A stretch of 64,000 bases of DNA from Tissierellia bacterium (GCA_012519495.1 JAAYQA010000062.1:18764-82763); one strand, 5' to 3'. Counted from the first letter of the stretch, positions 26,927 through 36,177 are shown. Numbers and translations: made by a program. The notes: generated by a model from the letters alone, not told the origin.

Positions 26927-26961
26927 ACATCGCGATGCGGATTTTCGTCGCGATGTTTTTT
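26926..26961 (+). terminator. Rho-independent terminator after nrdR
   Basis: AACATCGCGA (26926-26935) pairs with TCGCGATGTT (26948-26957), followed by T residues. The transcript of the next gene starts soon after, with a TATAAT at 26969. Confidence 0.85.
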
Positions 26962-27000
26962 ATTCGTGTATAATAGCGGTAAGTGAACGAGGAGGTACCT

Positions 27001-28092
27001 ATGTATCCGAGAGTGATTATCCATTTACAGAAATTGCAGGAGAACGCAGCGCGGCTGGTCGGGTTCTTGGCCGAAAAAGGTATACAGACCGTTGCGGTCA
27101 CCAAAGTTTTCGGGGCGGATCCCCGGATTCTTAAGGCATATTATGACGGTGGTATCCGACATTTTGCCGATGCCCGTATACAAAATCTGGCGCGTATTTC
27201 TCCGGCATACGGTTCGCGCATGCTTTTGCGCATCCCCATGCAGTCGGAGCTGCAGCAGGTGATTACCCATGCGGATATTTCCTTGCAGTCGGATATCCAC
27301 ACGATCCGCAAGCTGAACGAAGAGGCAAAACGACAGGATAAAACGCATCAGATCCTTCTGATGATCGATCTGGGAGACTTGCGCGAAGGCGTATACGAAC
27401 GCGGAGAAATGCGTGAAATGGCAAAAGAGATTGCGTCTTTGTCCCATATCGACTGGATCGGTACCGGTACGAATCTGACTTGCTACGGCGGTGTACTGCC
27501 CACAAAGGAAAACCTCACGCAACTTCTGGAAACAACCCGTTGGTTACGCGAAGAAACCGGTCTTTCCTTGCCGGTAATTTCTGCCGGGAATTCGTCCTCC
27601 TTATATCTTACCGAGGAGGAAGGATGGCCGGAGGGTTTGAATCAGCTGCGTATCGGGGAGGCATTGGCTTTGGGTACAGAAGCCGCCTACGGGCGTCCGT
27701 TTCTGCATCTGCATACCGACTGCTTTGAACTGGAGGCAGAAATTGTTGAGAGTCGTGTGAAACCCTCCATGCCGATCGGCACCATCGGTAAAAACGCATT
27801 CGGGGAAACGCCGGTATTTGAAGATAAAGGGGATCGTCTGCGAGCGATTGTGGCGGTCGGCAGGCAGGATGCCGATGCAGCGGATTTGGTACTGCAAAGT
27901 CCTTGTATGCAGATACTGGGGGCTTCGTCGGATCATATGATACTGGATGCAGGCAGCTGCGCCAACGCACAGCTCGTAGAGGTCGGTAAAACACTGCGCT
28001 TCTGGATGAATTACCGCGCGGTGCTGCGGGCGTTTACCAGTGAATACGTAGACAGATACTATGAGGAACCAAACGATGAACGTACAAATTAG
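27001..28092 (+). CDS. PLP-dependent alanine/ornithine racemase family protein
   Basis: Fold type III (alanine racemase-like) PLP enzyme of 363 residues, probably racemising an amino acid such as ornithine or alanine. The PLP lysine is K35 in AVTKVFGAD. Further family blocks are IGTGTNLTCYGGVLPTKENL, SAGNSSSLYLTEE and LRIGEALALGTEA. It does not resemble the canonical alanine racemase (alr) opening, so the substrate stays open. ATG 27001 follows GAGGAGG. Its last 17 bases overlap the next gene, which suggests coupled expression. Confidence 0.8.
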   Translation: MYPRVIIHLQKLQENAARLVGFLAEKGIQTVAVTKVFGADPRILKAYYDGGIRHFADARIQNLARISPAYGSRMLLRIPMQSELQQVITHADISLQSDIHTIRKLNEEAKRQDKTHQILLMIDLGDLREGVYERGEMREMAKEIASLSHIDWIGTGTNLTCYGGVLPTKENLTQLLETTRWLREETGLSLPVISAGNSSSLYLTEEEGWPEGLNQLRIGEALALGTEAAYGRPFLHLHTDCFELEAEIVESRVKPSMPIGTIGKNAFGETPVFEDKGDRLRAIVAVGRQDADAADLVLQSPCMQILGASSDHMILDAGSCANAQLVEVGKTLRFWMNYRAVLRAFTSEYVDRYYEEPNDERTN

Positions 28093-28360
28093 CGAAGCGG
28101 CCCTGGCGTATCTGCGCAAAAAAGGGGCGGATACGATCAGCGTAGTGTATGACATACCGGGTATCAGTGAATCGATTGCTGTTGAGGCTTCTGTGCAGAT
28201 CGGTCCGCCCAAAATACAGGCCCGCTATCAGAAAATTCCGGTAGGGGAGATCACCGTCTATGTCGATTCCATTATCGAGGTAAAAGACGTTTTGGAGATT
28301 GATGTGAATCGGATTTTCGGTTTTTACCGTTTTGTCGTATCCGGCTATCGCATCGCATAA
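28076..28360 (+). CDS. Small HesB-like-fold protein without cysteines, unknown function
   Basis: A 94-residue protein beginning MNVQISEAALAYLRKKG, which recalls the opening of HesB/iron-sulfur-carrier-like domains. It contains no cysteine and cannot bind a cluster in the usual way. The C-terminal half alternates hydrophobic beta strands (EITVYVDSIIEVKDVL, FYRFVVSGY). ATG 28076 overlaps the racemase end by 17 bases; an earlier start at 28061 is possible. The role is unknown and the family link is tentative. Confidence 0.6.
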   Translation: MNVQISEAALAYLRKKGADTISVVYDIPGISESIAVEASVQIGPPKIQARYQKIPVGEITVYVDSIIEVKDVLEIDVNRIFGFYRFVVSGYRIA

Positions 28361-28434
28361 AAAGAGCATTTAGAAGGGAGACAACCCGAATACTCTGTAC
28401 AAAAAAGGAGCGGATTTTGTCCACCGTATCAACG

Positions 28435-28466
28435 AAAAAGGAGGCAGCTTGGCTGCCTCCTTTTTC
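28435..28466 (+). terminator. Bidirectional terminator between convergent genes
   Basis: AAAAAGGAGGCAGC-TTG-GCTGCCTCCTTTTT is a perfect stem with A and T flanks. It serves the racemase operon on the plus strand and the 3D-domain gene on the minus strand. Confidence 0.88.
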
Positions 28467-28490
28467 AAAGGGGAAAAGAGGGTGATACGG

Positions 28491-29519
28491 TTAATTCAGA
28501 ATTCGCACGCGCACGGAGCGAACCCCGAAATTGATAGCTTCCTGATGGGAAGAAAGGAATATATCAATCTTTCTTCCGTTAATGGCACCGCCGGTATCTT
28601 CGGCACTGTAAACGCCGTAACCTTCTACTTCAACGGTGGATCCCAAAGGAATAACACTCGGGTCTACCGCGATGACACCCACACGTGCGGGGGTTCCCAT
28701 ACGGGTCGTATCGCCGACGGTCGGGTCATAAGCGGTTGCGGTGAAGTCCATCCAACCGCCCGCATTGCTGTAACTTGCTTCTGTCGCGGCGGATTCGGTA
28801 TAGGAAGAGCTGCTGCTTGAACTTTGTGCTTCCTGTACAGGCTCTACATATACGAGGGTGCCTTCTTCAATGATATGGGTAACCGGCTCTTTTGTGATGA
28901 TTTCCTGTGTATTGGCCGAAACTCTTCGGCCATTGTGCCGAATGGTTTGTGTGATAAACTGTCGGGTTCCGTCTTCACCTTCCTGTGCAACGCGTGTTTC
29001 GCCTTCGTACAGATCATCGGTTGCCCGGTATTCCGTTTCGTACGGAATGGATTCTTCTTCCACTTCTTCTTCGGTTACGATGGTGTCGACGGTGACCGTC
29101 ATGTGATCCTTTACAGGGGTCTGCAGATCGGGATAAACGAGGTCGTTTTCTCCGGCTGTGAAGCCCTGTTCATCCAGGAACTCGCCGACCGTGTTTGCCT
29201 GGGTGTGGATTTCCTTGGAAACGCCACGCAAATGCAGTTCAACGGTGTTTTTTGTTGTTACGACGATTTCCATATAGTCGGTTATTTCGGCATCGGCCGG
29301 CATATTCAGAATGGTTCGATCGCTGGCTATGTAGCCTAATTCGTCGAGCAATTCCCCCACAGTATTGGCTCGTGTTGACACTTCGTGTACTTCATTATCT
29401 TTAAGAACGGTCAGTTCTTTTTGTCTTGTCATGGCTGCGTAGGAAGTAACCCCTGTTGTCAGCAAAGTGACGACAACCAGCATGGCAATAGACTGTTTTA
29501 GCTTTGACTTCTCTGTCAT
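28491..29519 (-). CDS. YabE-like cell wall protein with DUF348, G5 and 3D domains
   Basis: Secreted or membrane-tethered wall protein, probably a peptidoglycan lytic transglycosylase or binding protein of the YabE/YocH type. Order over 342 residues: N-terminal signal anchor (about 10-28), two ubiquitin-like DUF348 repeats (both with ANTVGELLDE/ANTVGEFLDE), a G5 domain (about 140-220), a Ser-rich linker (QSSSSSSSYTE), and the 3D domain with FTATAYDP and the three aspartates ending in GGAINGRKIDIF. The start follows AAGGAGGATGTTG. No PASTA or SH3 wall-binding domain is seen. Confidence 0.9.
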   Translation of the reverse strand: MTEKSKLKQSIAMLVVVTLLTTGVTSYAAMTRQKELTVLKDNEVHEVSTRANTVGELLDELGYIASDRTILNMPADAEITDYMEIVVTTKNTVELHLRGVSKEIHTQANTVGEFLDEQGFTAGENDLVYPDLQTPVKDHMTVTVDTIVTEEEVEEESIPYETEYRATDDLYEGETRVAQEGEDGTRQFITQTIRHNGRRVSANTQEIITKEPVTHIIEEGTLVYVEPVQEAQSSSSSSSYTESAATEASYSNAGGWMDFTATAYDPTVGDTTRMGTPARVGVIAVDPSVIPLGSTVEVEGYGVYSAEDTGGAINGRKIDIFLSSHQEAINFGVRSVRVRILN

Positions 29520-29550
29520 TCAACATCCTCCTTGTCTAAATCCATAACTA

Positions 29551-29578
29551 ATTATACGTGTTAGTTTTTGTTCGTCAA
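29551..29578 (-). promoter_or_regulatory. Promoter of the YabE-like gene
   Basis: Read on the minus strand: TTGACG (29578-29573), 16 bases, TATAAT (29556-29551). The leader is only about 25 bases long, so no riboswitch of the c-di-AMP type is present. Confidence 0.8.
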
Positions 29579-30050
29579 TCATTAAGCTGATTTTAGATTG
29601 TTATTTGTGGCCATTCGCAAAAAATGATTAGGACTTTTGCACAAATATTACGGAATAGACACAAAACGACTTTTAGGAAGCGTTGAAATCATAAGGTTAC
29701 AAAAAAGTAACAAGAAAAACGCCGAAAAAAGGAATAAAAAAGAAGAAATAGACATATAAAAGCGTGGATTATCAAGACTCTTATGAAGAATGGCGGAAAA
29801 CGATGCACTTCTCCAATAAAAAATTGTAAGGTGCGTAAAAACGAAGACATCGAAAGAATAAAGGGCAAATAACGAAAAAGAGGGAGTAAAAAGAGTTATA
29901 CCGGATATGGTTTTGGTGTCTGCGTACAATGACGCAATGAGAGAAAATCAAATGCTTGGGTCGTATAGCGTATGAATAAAAGAAAAACACCTTCGTTTGC
30001 GTTATGAAAAAGACCCCGGTTTCCTTCTGTGTAATGAGCGTCTGATACAA
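29579..30050. other. AT-rich intergenic region without recognisable genes
   Basis: About 470 bases between the YabE-like gene and the terminator of the PBP gene. Open frames exist (minus 29648-29929 and 29781-30050) but have no ribosome site and a composition typical of random AT-rich DNA. Short inverted repeats (GTTAC around A6 at 29696-29711; TGCGT/ACGCA near 29921-29936) have no clear role. Confidence 0.5.
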
Positions 30051-30052
30051 AT

Positions 30053-30088
30053 AAAAAGGACGGCAAGATGTGCTCTTGCCGTCCTTTT
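30053..30088 (-). terminator. Terminator of the class A PBP gene
   Basis: Perfect 15-bp inverted repeat (30054-30068 with 30074-30088) around TGTGC or its complement, with a T-run on the minus strand, directly after the stop codon. Confidence 0.85.
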
Positions 30089-30091
30089 ATT

Positions 30092-33037
30092 CTATTCGTC
30101 TCCGTCTGCCGGCGGATCGGTCTGCGGCGGATCGGTCTGCGGTGGTTCCGTTTGCGGCGGATCGGTTTGCGGTGTGTCGGTGTCCGGTTCCGTGGTTTCT
30201 TCGGTTTCCGCGGGTTCGGTTTCCGGCGGTTCGGTCTGTGCGGGCTGTGTATGCACATGGCAGTACGTGGTAGGCAGTGTATAGGCCCAGTCATCGGGCA
30301 GTATGCCTTCATTTTCTGAGGGGACATAGGGTTTCGGTCTTTTCACGAAGACCCGGTTTACGACAAGATTTTCCGGACAGAACTGCGTGGCCAGGCGATT
30401 GGTAGATCGGTCTACCCGTGCGCTTACGTGCGCATCGCATTCTTCCACGGGTTCGGTACCTCGGACAAAGTATTCGGTTCGCACGGTCCCGCGCGGGTCT
30501 GCGTAGCAGAGGGAGGTAGGTTTCTTTCCGCTTTGCGTACAAACCTGTGCTTCCACGATGCCTTCCGGAATATCGAAGGTTTTGTCTTCATAGCCTTCGT
30601 GCATACTGCGCATCACAATGCCCCAGAATCGGACAGCATAGGATGAGACTTCATCGATGAACACATTATTCGGGTCGTCGGATCCAATCCAAACACCGGC
30701 GGTCAGATACGGGGTGAATCCCACAAACCAGGAGTCGATATTGCGTGTGGTTGTACCGGAGGTACCGGTCTTGCCGGCGGTGTCGATCCCGTCGATCTTA
30801 ACGGTCTGTATGACGCTGGCATCGGTCAGATTACGCAGGATATCCTTCATGATAAACGCGGTTTGCGGGGATACGACTTCAGTGCGTTCGGGCTGATTGT
30901 CCAGTATGAGATTTCCGCGTGTATCTTCGATTTTGGAAAACGAGACCGGCTCCACATACGTTCCGTCGTTAGCGATGCTGTTATAGGCCGAGGTGAGTTC
31001 CAGATTGGTGAATCCGTGCACCATCCCGCCCAGGCCCATGGCTGCAAGGTTTTCATCGTTGGCATACGGGTCTTCATCCCGCGTCACGAAATTGTCGTTT
31101 TCCGGATGAATCGGGTCGATGAGATGCATTTTCTGCAGATAGCTCTGCGAGGTTTGCAATCCTACATCTTCCAGGGTCCGTACGGCATTGACATTCATGG
31201 AACCGATAATGGAGGTTCGCAGCGAGACGATACCCTGATAGCGGAAGTCCCAGTTGGTGGGCCAGCGCTGTCCGTCTTCTTCGCGATAATAGGGCACATC
31301 ATCGATCGGGGTAGCTGCCGTATAGCCGTTGTCCAAAGCCGGTAGATAAGTGGCCAGGGGTTTCATGGTGGAACCCGGCTGACGGGGAGACTGCGTGGCC
31401 CGGTTGAGTATGCTGGAGCCGGTTGTTCCGCGGCCGCCCCGCATCGCTTTGATCTGCCCGGTCGTTTGATCCATTATGACGGTGGTGACCTGCGGTTGCA
31501 GTACACCGATCTCATCGTAGGAGAAGTAGTCGGTGGAGATCAGAAGGCTGCCTTCTTCGTTTATTTCATAGAAGTCGGGGTTTTCATCCAGAAAACGCTG
31601 CGAGATGGTGATAACGCCCTCTTCGTTTTCCGAGACATCGCCTTCATCGAATTCATAGCCGCCAACCCGATGGGTGACCAGATTGTTCTCCTCGCTGCGG
31701 GTCCAGACATCGGCGATGTCGATGGTATTGTTTCGCAGCACCATTTTGTCGGAGTCAATATGCAGACCGTTTTCGATCCGGTAGCTTCCTTCGGAGAGAT
31801 ACGCGCGATTGTCTTCGGTAAGCAGATTGTCCTTATGGAAATAGGCAATATTATTGTTTGCATTCAGGATATTGCCGCTATCGGTCTGATTCCAGCGGAT
31901 GAAACCGGGTTCACTCCAGTTCAGATAATCACCGGAGAGCAGCAGCTCGGTAAATTCATCGTAGAGCATATCCAGCTTTTGCTGCATGTCTACATCGATA
32001 GTTGCAGTAATTACCAGACCGCCGTTGTACAGTTTGTCTACGGCCTCTTCGCGTGAATAACCGAGTTGATCCATCAGTTCCTGTACAACCTGCTGTTTGA
32101 CAAAGTCGGTAAAGTAGGAAGACACCTCCTCGGTTTTTCGTTCCGGCGGATCGAGGGCGACAAACATATCTTCTTGCAGGGCGGCATCGTGTTCTTCCTG
32201 GGTGATCATTCCCTGTTCGAGCATATTGGAGAGTACATACTGGCGGCGTTCTTCTTGGTCAGGATTGTATACCGCTATGTATTTTTCGTTTTCGATCAGG
32301 ATCTCTCCGACCACGCGATCGCCTTCTTCCACCTGGGAAGGGGCAATGGTTTTATACAGGGCATTGTTGGAAGGCGAGTTGATGATACTTGCGAGTGCCG
32401 CCGATTCACCGATGGTAAGATCTTTTGCGTGTTTGGAAAAATAGATCTGTGCCGCCGCTTCCACACCGTAGGCTCCCTGTCCCAGAAAGATGCGGTTCAG
32501 ATAGGCTTCCAGTATCTTGTCTTTCGGCATGGCTTCGGTGAGCTGTACGGCCAGATACGCTTCCTTCAGCTTCCGTTCAATCGTCTGTTCGTCGGACAGA
32601 TACATCAGCTTAACCAGCTGCTGGGTAATGGTACTTCCGCCACGTACAATGTCACCGGCGCGGAAGTTGTCGATCGCACTTTTGACAATCCCTTGCGGAT
32701 CGACCCCCATATTGCTGTAAAACCGTTCGTCTTCAACGGATATAACGGCTTTTTTCAAATGATCGGGCATTTCGTCAATCTCGATAATGCGGCGGAATTC
32801 TTCCGTTTGGATCAGCTCCAGTTGCCGGCCGGAGGGATCGACGATAACGGAGTTTTCCGTCAGCATGCTGTTTATATTTTCCGTGCTGATGTCCGGTGCA
32901 TCCTGCACGATATTCAGGACGGCTATGCCCAGGCTGCCCGCGCCTAAAAGCAATACGATCAGTAAGGCCAGAAAGATAACTTTCAGAAACTTGGATAGTA
33001 TGCTTCCGGGTGAGCGCCGTCTGTTTTTCTGTGTCAT
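30092..33037 (-). CDS. Class A penicillin-binding protein (PBP1A type)
   Basis: Bifunctional peptidoglycan synthase of 981 residues: basic tail, one membrane helix (about 18-43), GT51 glycosyltransferase domain with EDERFYSNMGVDPQG and GGSTITQQLVK, and a transpeptidase domain with a serine in PGSTMKPLATYLPA, an SxN-type motif (SMN) and KTGTSG. A large insert of some 120 residues lies before the transpeptidase core. The C-terminus is a disordered Glu/Thr/Pro/Asp tail made partly by a 15-base tandem repeat. Start ATG at 33037 follows AGGAGGTC. It is transcribed alone, away from hflX. Confidence 0.95.
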   Translation of the reverse strand: MTQKNRRRSPGSILSKFLKVIFLALLIVLLLGAGSLGIAVLNIVQDAPDISTENINSMLTENSVIVDPSGRQLELIQTEEFRRIIEIDEMPDHLKKAVISVEDERFYSNMGVDPQGIVKSAIDNFRAGDIVRGGSTITQQLVKLMYLSDEQTIERKLKEAYLAVQLTEAMPKDKILEAYLNRIFLGQGAYGVEAAAQIYFSKHAKDLTIGESAALASIINSPSNNALYKTIAPSQVEEGDRVVGEILIENEKYIAVYNPDQEERRQYVLSNMLEQGMITQEEHDAALQEDMFVALDPPERKTEEVSSYFTDFVKQQVVQELMDQLGYSREEAVDKLYNGGLVITATIDVDMQQKLDMLYDEFTELLLSGDYLNWSEPGFIRWNQTDSGNILNANNNIAYFHKDNLLTEDNRAYLSEGSYRIENGLHIDSDKMVLRNNTIDIADVWTRSEENNLVTHRVGGYEFDEGDVSENEEGVITISQRFLDENPDFYEINEEGSLLISTDYFSYDEIGVLQPQVTTVIMDQTTGQIKAMRGGRGTTGSSILNRATQSPRQPGSTMKPLATYLPALDNGYTAATPIDDVPYYREEDGQRWPTNWDFRYQGIVSLRTSIIGSMNVNAVRTLEDVGLQTSQSYLQKMHLIDPIHPENDNFVTRDEDPYANDENLAAMGLGGMVHGFTNLELTSAYNSIANDGTYVEPVSFSKIEDTRGNLILDNQPERTEVVSPQTAFIMKDILRNLTDASVIQTVKIDGIDTAGKTGTSGTTTRNIDSWFVGFTPYLTAGVWIGSDDPNNVFIDEVSSYAVRFWGIVMRSMHEGYEDKTFDIPEGIVEAQVCTQSGKKPTSLCYADPRGTVRTEYFVRGTEPVEECDAHVSARVDRSTNRLATQFCPENLVVNRVFVKRPKPYVPSENEGILPDDWAYTLPTTYCHVHTQPAQTEPPETEPAETEETTEPDTDTPQTDPPQTEPPQTDPPQTDPPADGDE
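30111..30185 (-). repeat. 15-base tandem repeat coding for PPQTD units in the PBP tail
   Basis: Five units in frame from 30111: two identical copies, then degenerate ones (30141, 30156, 30171). Each encodes a five-residue unit such as PPQTD or PPQTE. Slippage here can change tail length without shifting the frame. Confidence 0.85.
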
Positions 33038-33065
33038 TTTGACCTCCTTCAGGCGTCATATTCGT

Positions 33066-33111
33066 ATTATAGCACAGCCGATGGAAGCCATGGCACCGGA
33101 TTGGGTATAAT
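33066..33111. promoter_or_regulatory. Divergent promoter region between the PBP gene and hflX
   Basis: Minus strand: TATAAT at 33071-33066 with extended TGC. Plus strand: TATAAT at 33106-33111. Both lack a good -35 hexamer. Confidence 0.5.
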
Positions 33112-33133
33112 GGGAAAAAGAGGTGGTTAAGAA

Positions 33134-34393
33134 TTGGAACGGGTTATTGCCGTCACTGCATATGAAAGAAATTCCGAAAACAATATAAAAGAAAAGACGG
33201 AAGAATTCGTCTCGTTAATTGAAGCCGCCGATGCTGAAGTGGTGATACAGGTGGAACAGGCTCTGCAAAAGATGCATCCTGCCACCGTGATCGGAAGCGG
33301 AAAAGTCGATGCAATCAAAGCTCTGATTTCCCCGCATGCGATCGACGCCGTTTGTTTCAATGTGGAGCTGTCCGGTTCACAGATACGGAATCTGGAAGAG
33401 GCTCTGGGGTGTAAAATTATTGACCGGACGCATGTGATCCTGGATATATTTGCAAATCGCGCTAGCGATCGGGAAGGGAAGCTGCAGGTTAAACTGGCGC
33501 AATTGCGCTATCGTCTGCCGCGTTTAACCGGTTATCGCTCGTATTTGTCCCGAACCGGAGGCGGAATCGGGACAAGAGGACCCGGGGAGCAGCAATTGGA
33601 AACCGACCGCCGCCATATTCAAAGAGAAATGCAGCAAATCAAACGCGCCCTGTCTGGGGCGGAGAAAACCCGTCGCATAAAAAGTGGACGCCGGCGCAGG
33701 GGACCTCTGCCGGTTGTCGCACTGATCGGTTATACAAATGCAGGAAAGTCGACGGTTTTAAACGGACTGCATGCCTTGGGAGGCGGCCCTGAAAAAAAGG
33801 AAGTGTCGGCACGAAACCGCTTGTTTGAAACCTTGAGCACGGCTCATCGGCACGCCGTTCTCCCCGGAGGGGCTTCCTATGTATTAATGGATACGGTCGG
33901 ATTTGTCAGCGATCTGCCAACGGAGTTTATTGAAGCGTTTCAATCCACACTGGAAGAAATCGTCCATGCAGATCTGATACTACATGTTATCGACGGATCT
34001 TCAGAGACCATAGAATTGCAAATTGATACAACAATGGACATGCTGCGGCGCCTGGACAGCATCGGTATTCCCCGCATGACCCTGATCAATAAAACAGACC
34101 GGATCGACAGCGAGTACAGCATAGCAGACAAACGGCTCCCCAATCGCTTGTGGATTTCCGCCAAACAGGAGGCGGATATCCGGCGGGTAGCCGAAAAGAT
34201 CGAAAGCATGCTGTATCCGGAAGGCGCCTATGTCTGGCATGTACCGTATGCTCGGCAGGAGGATTTTTTGCGCCGATTTCATCATATGGACTTTTTTACC
34301 GTAGACTATGAAGCAGAGGGCGCACGTTTTTGTGCCTATCTGACAAACAGTCAAAAGGCCAGGCTGAAACGCTGGGAGCGGGAGGAGCGATGA
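33134..34393 (+). CDS. hflX: Ribosome-associated GTPase HflX
   Basis: GTPase that binds the 50S subunit and splits or rescues stalled ribosomes in related bacteria. The 419 residues carry the N-terminal HflX domain (TVIGSGKVDAIKAL), the glycine-rich linker GGIGTRGPGEQQLETDRR, the P-loop GYTNAGKST, DTVGF and the NKTD recognition motif. A C-terminal domain follows. The start is TTG at 33134 with GAGGTGG 7 bases upstream. It heads a long operon, and the end overlaps the next gene by ATGA. Confidence 0.94.
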   Translation: MERVIAVTAYERNSENNIKEKTEEFVSLIEAADAEVVIQVEQALQKMHPATVIGSGKVDAIKALISPHAIDAVCFNVELSGSQIRNLEEALGCKIIDRTHVILDIFANRASDREGKLQVKLAQLRYRLPRLTGYRSYLSRTGGGIGTRGPGEQQLETDRRHIQREMQQIKRALSGAEKTRRIKSGRRRRGPLPVVALIGYTNAGKSTVLNGLHALGGGPEKKEVSARNRLFETLSTAHRHAVLPGGASYVLMDTVGFVSDLPTEFIEAFQSTLEEIVHADLILHVIDGSSETIELQIDTTMDMLRRLDSIGIPRMTLINKTDRIDSEYSIADKRLPNRLWISAKQEADIRRVAEKIESMLYPEGAYVWHVPYARQEDFLRRFHHMDFFTVDYEAEGARFCAYLTNSQKARLKRWEREER

Positions 34394-35040
34394 AAGACAG
34401 CTATAAAACGGTAGCAAAAAAAGGAGTCGCTTCATTTACCGTACAGAAATCCCGCTTTATCGGTCTGGTGGATCGGGTGGAAAACGAAGCGGCCTGCAAA
34501 GCGTTTATTGAAGAATGCAAGGAACAGTATCCGCAGGCGCGCCATTATTGCAGCGCATGGATTATCGGAGAAGGGGGCATTCACAAGCGGGCGGACGATG
34601 ACAGAGAACCGCAAGGAACCGCCGGCCTCCCGATGCTTGCCGTATTGGAAGGAAGAGGCATCACCAATGTCTGCTGTGTAGCCGTCCGGTATTTTGGCGG
34701 GGTTTTACTGGGTACGGGCGGTCTGGCCCGCGCCTATTCGCATACAGCGGCGATTGCCTTGAATGCATCCGGCCTTGTTTTGCGGGTCCCTGCTATAGAG
34801 AGGATTGTCAGACTGGATTATGGATACTGGGGGAGTTTGCAGTATAAACTGGAAACCGCCGGTATACCGATTGCAGATATTATTTACACCGAACAGGTGG
34901 AAGTCCGGTTCTATGTGGAATGGCAGGAGATTGCCGCATGGGATCAGGAAATTGCATCGATCACCGCCGGCACGGCCCTTGTCCGGGAAGGGGAGCCGGT
35001 TTGGCTGAATAAACCATTGAAAGGAGACGATGATGAATAA
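34390..35040 (+). CDS. YigZ/IMPACT family protein
   Basis: UPF0029/IMPACT-family protein of 216 residues, role in bacteria unsettled. The N-terminal domain carries the usual KKSRFIG-like block (VQKSRFIGLVDRV), RHYCSAWIIG, DDDREPQGTAGLPML, and VAVRYFGGVLLGTGGLARAYS. A smaller C-terminal DUF1949-like domain begins near residue 135. Translation is coupled to hflX through ATGA. Confidence 0.9.
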   Translation: MKDSYKTVAKKGVASFTVQKSRFIGLVDRVENEAACKAFIEECKEQYPQARHYCSAWIIGEGGIHKRADDDREPQGTAGLPMLAVLEGRGITNVCCVAVRYFGGVLLGTGGLARAYSHTAAIALNASGLVLRVPAIERIVRLDYGYWGSLQYKLETAGIPIADIIYTEQVEVRFYVEWQEIAAWDQEIASITAGTALVREGEPVWLNKPLKGDDDE

Positions 35041-35434
35041 GGACGAGATGCTTCAACTCAGAAATTGGGCGATTATTGGCGTAACGCCAAAAAAAGACCG
35101 GTACGGTTACAAAATATGGAGACAAATGAAAGAAAAAGGCTATACTGTATATGGTGTGAATCCGAATTATGAGGAAATCGACGGAGAAAAGATATTCGCA
35201 TCTTTACAGAACATATCAGAACCGATCGATGCGATCGATATCATCATCGGACCGTCACATGTGCCGCCGATACTTGAAGCGGCCAGAGAAAAAGGGATCC
35301 GGAATCTCTTTTTCCAGCCGGGCAGCTATGACAGGGAGATCATAGAGATGGCGGAAGAAATGGGCTTCAATTATATTGAAGGCGATTGTGTGTACGCTTC
35401 CTTATTAAGGAAAGACTATCAAATTTGTGACTGA
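35033..35434 (+). CDS. CoA-binding domain protein (YccU-like)
   Basis: A 133-residue Rossmann-fold protein of the CoA_binding_2 family, seen in NWAIIGVTPKKDRYGYKIW and FFQPGSYDREIIE; its physiological role is not established. Two ATG codons (35030 and 35033) follow AAGGAG; the second has the better 6-base spacing and is chosen. It overlaps the YigZ gene by a few codons and precedes yebC by 11 bases. Confidence 0.88.
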   Translation: MNKDEMLQLRNWAIIGVTPKKDRYGYKIWRQMKEKGYTVYGVNPNYEEIDGEKIFASLQNISEPIDAIDIIIGPSHVPPILEAAREKGIRNLFFQPGSYDREIIEMAEEMGFNYIEGDCVYASLLRKDYQICD

Positions 35435-35445
35435 GAGGAAAACAG

Positions 35446-36177
35446 ATGGCAGGACATTCCAAGTGGAACAATATTAAGAACAAAAAGGGAAAAGAAGATG
35501 CGCGCAGGGGACAGATCTTTACGAAATTGTCCCGTATGATTTCTGTGGCGGTGAAAGAAGGCGGAACCGATCCTTCCTACAATCCGGCGTTACAGTCGGC
35601 GATCGACAAGGCGAAAGCCGAAAATATGCCCAATGATAATATCGAACGCGCGATTAAGCGGGCAGCAGGAGAAGATGCCGATACGCATTATGAAGAAGTA
35701 TGGTATGAAGGTTATGGACCGGAAGGGGTCGCCGTGATTGTACAGTGCCTGACCGATAACCGAAACCGGACCGCGCCGGATATTCGTCACGCCTTTGACA
35801 AATACGGCGGCAATCTGGGCCAGACGGGTTCGGTAACGTTCCTCTTTGAACGAAAAGGTGTGTTGATTGCCGATGAAAAGAGCATGCCGGAAGATGACTT
35901 TTTTATGCATGCGATCGACGCCGGCGCCGAAGATGTGCTGCATGAAGAAGGGTATTACGAAGTACAGACCGATGTGGAGCATTTCAATGCGGTCAAACAG
36001 CAGCTTTTGTCTGCAGGGATCGAATTTGAGCGTCTGGATCTTGCGTTTCTGCCGACGACATCCGCCGTTATTCAGGATGAAAAAAACCGGATCAATATGG
36101 AAAAACTGATTGATGTACTGGAAGAAAACGACGATGTGCAGGAGGTCTATCACAATTGGAATCCCGAAGAGGCATAA
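35446..36177 (+). CDS. YebC/PmpR family regulatory protein
   Basis: Member of the YebC/TACO1 family (243 residues), proposed in different bacteria as transcriptional regulator or as a translation factor for difficult codon runs. The start MAGHSKWNNIKNKKGKEDA is diagnostic, followed by IDKAKAENMPNDNIERAIKRA and GYGPEGVAVIVQCLTDNRNRT. Preceded by GAGAGGAAAACAG. Its end overlaps the next gene by 22 bases. Confidence 0.94.
   Translation: MAGHSKWNNIKNKKGKEDARRGQIFTKLSRMISVAVKEGGTDPSYNPALQSAIDKAKAENMPNDNIERAIKRAAGEDADTHYEEVWYEGYGPEGVAVIVQCLTDNRNRTAPDIRHAFDKYGGNLGQTGSVTFLFERKGVLIADEKSMPEDDFFMHAIDAGAEDVLHEEGYYEVQTDVEHFNAVKQQLLSAGIEFERLDLAFLPTTSAVIQDEKNRINMEKLIDVLEENDDVQEVYHNWNPEEA

Noticed and set aside
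29520..29580. Possible c-di-AMP riboswitch before the YabE-like gene
   Set aside because: The promoter lies only about 25 bases before the start site region, leaving no room for the riboswitch.
29648..29929. Minus-strand 93-codon frame in the AT-rich gap
   Set aside because: No ribosome site and low-complexity Phe/Ser-rich translation typical of random AT-rich DNA.
32066..32947. Plus-strand open frame of 293 codons opposite the PBP gene
   Set aside because: Antisense shadow of conserved glycosyltransferase-domain sequence.
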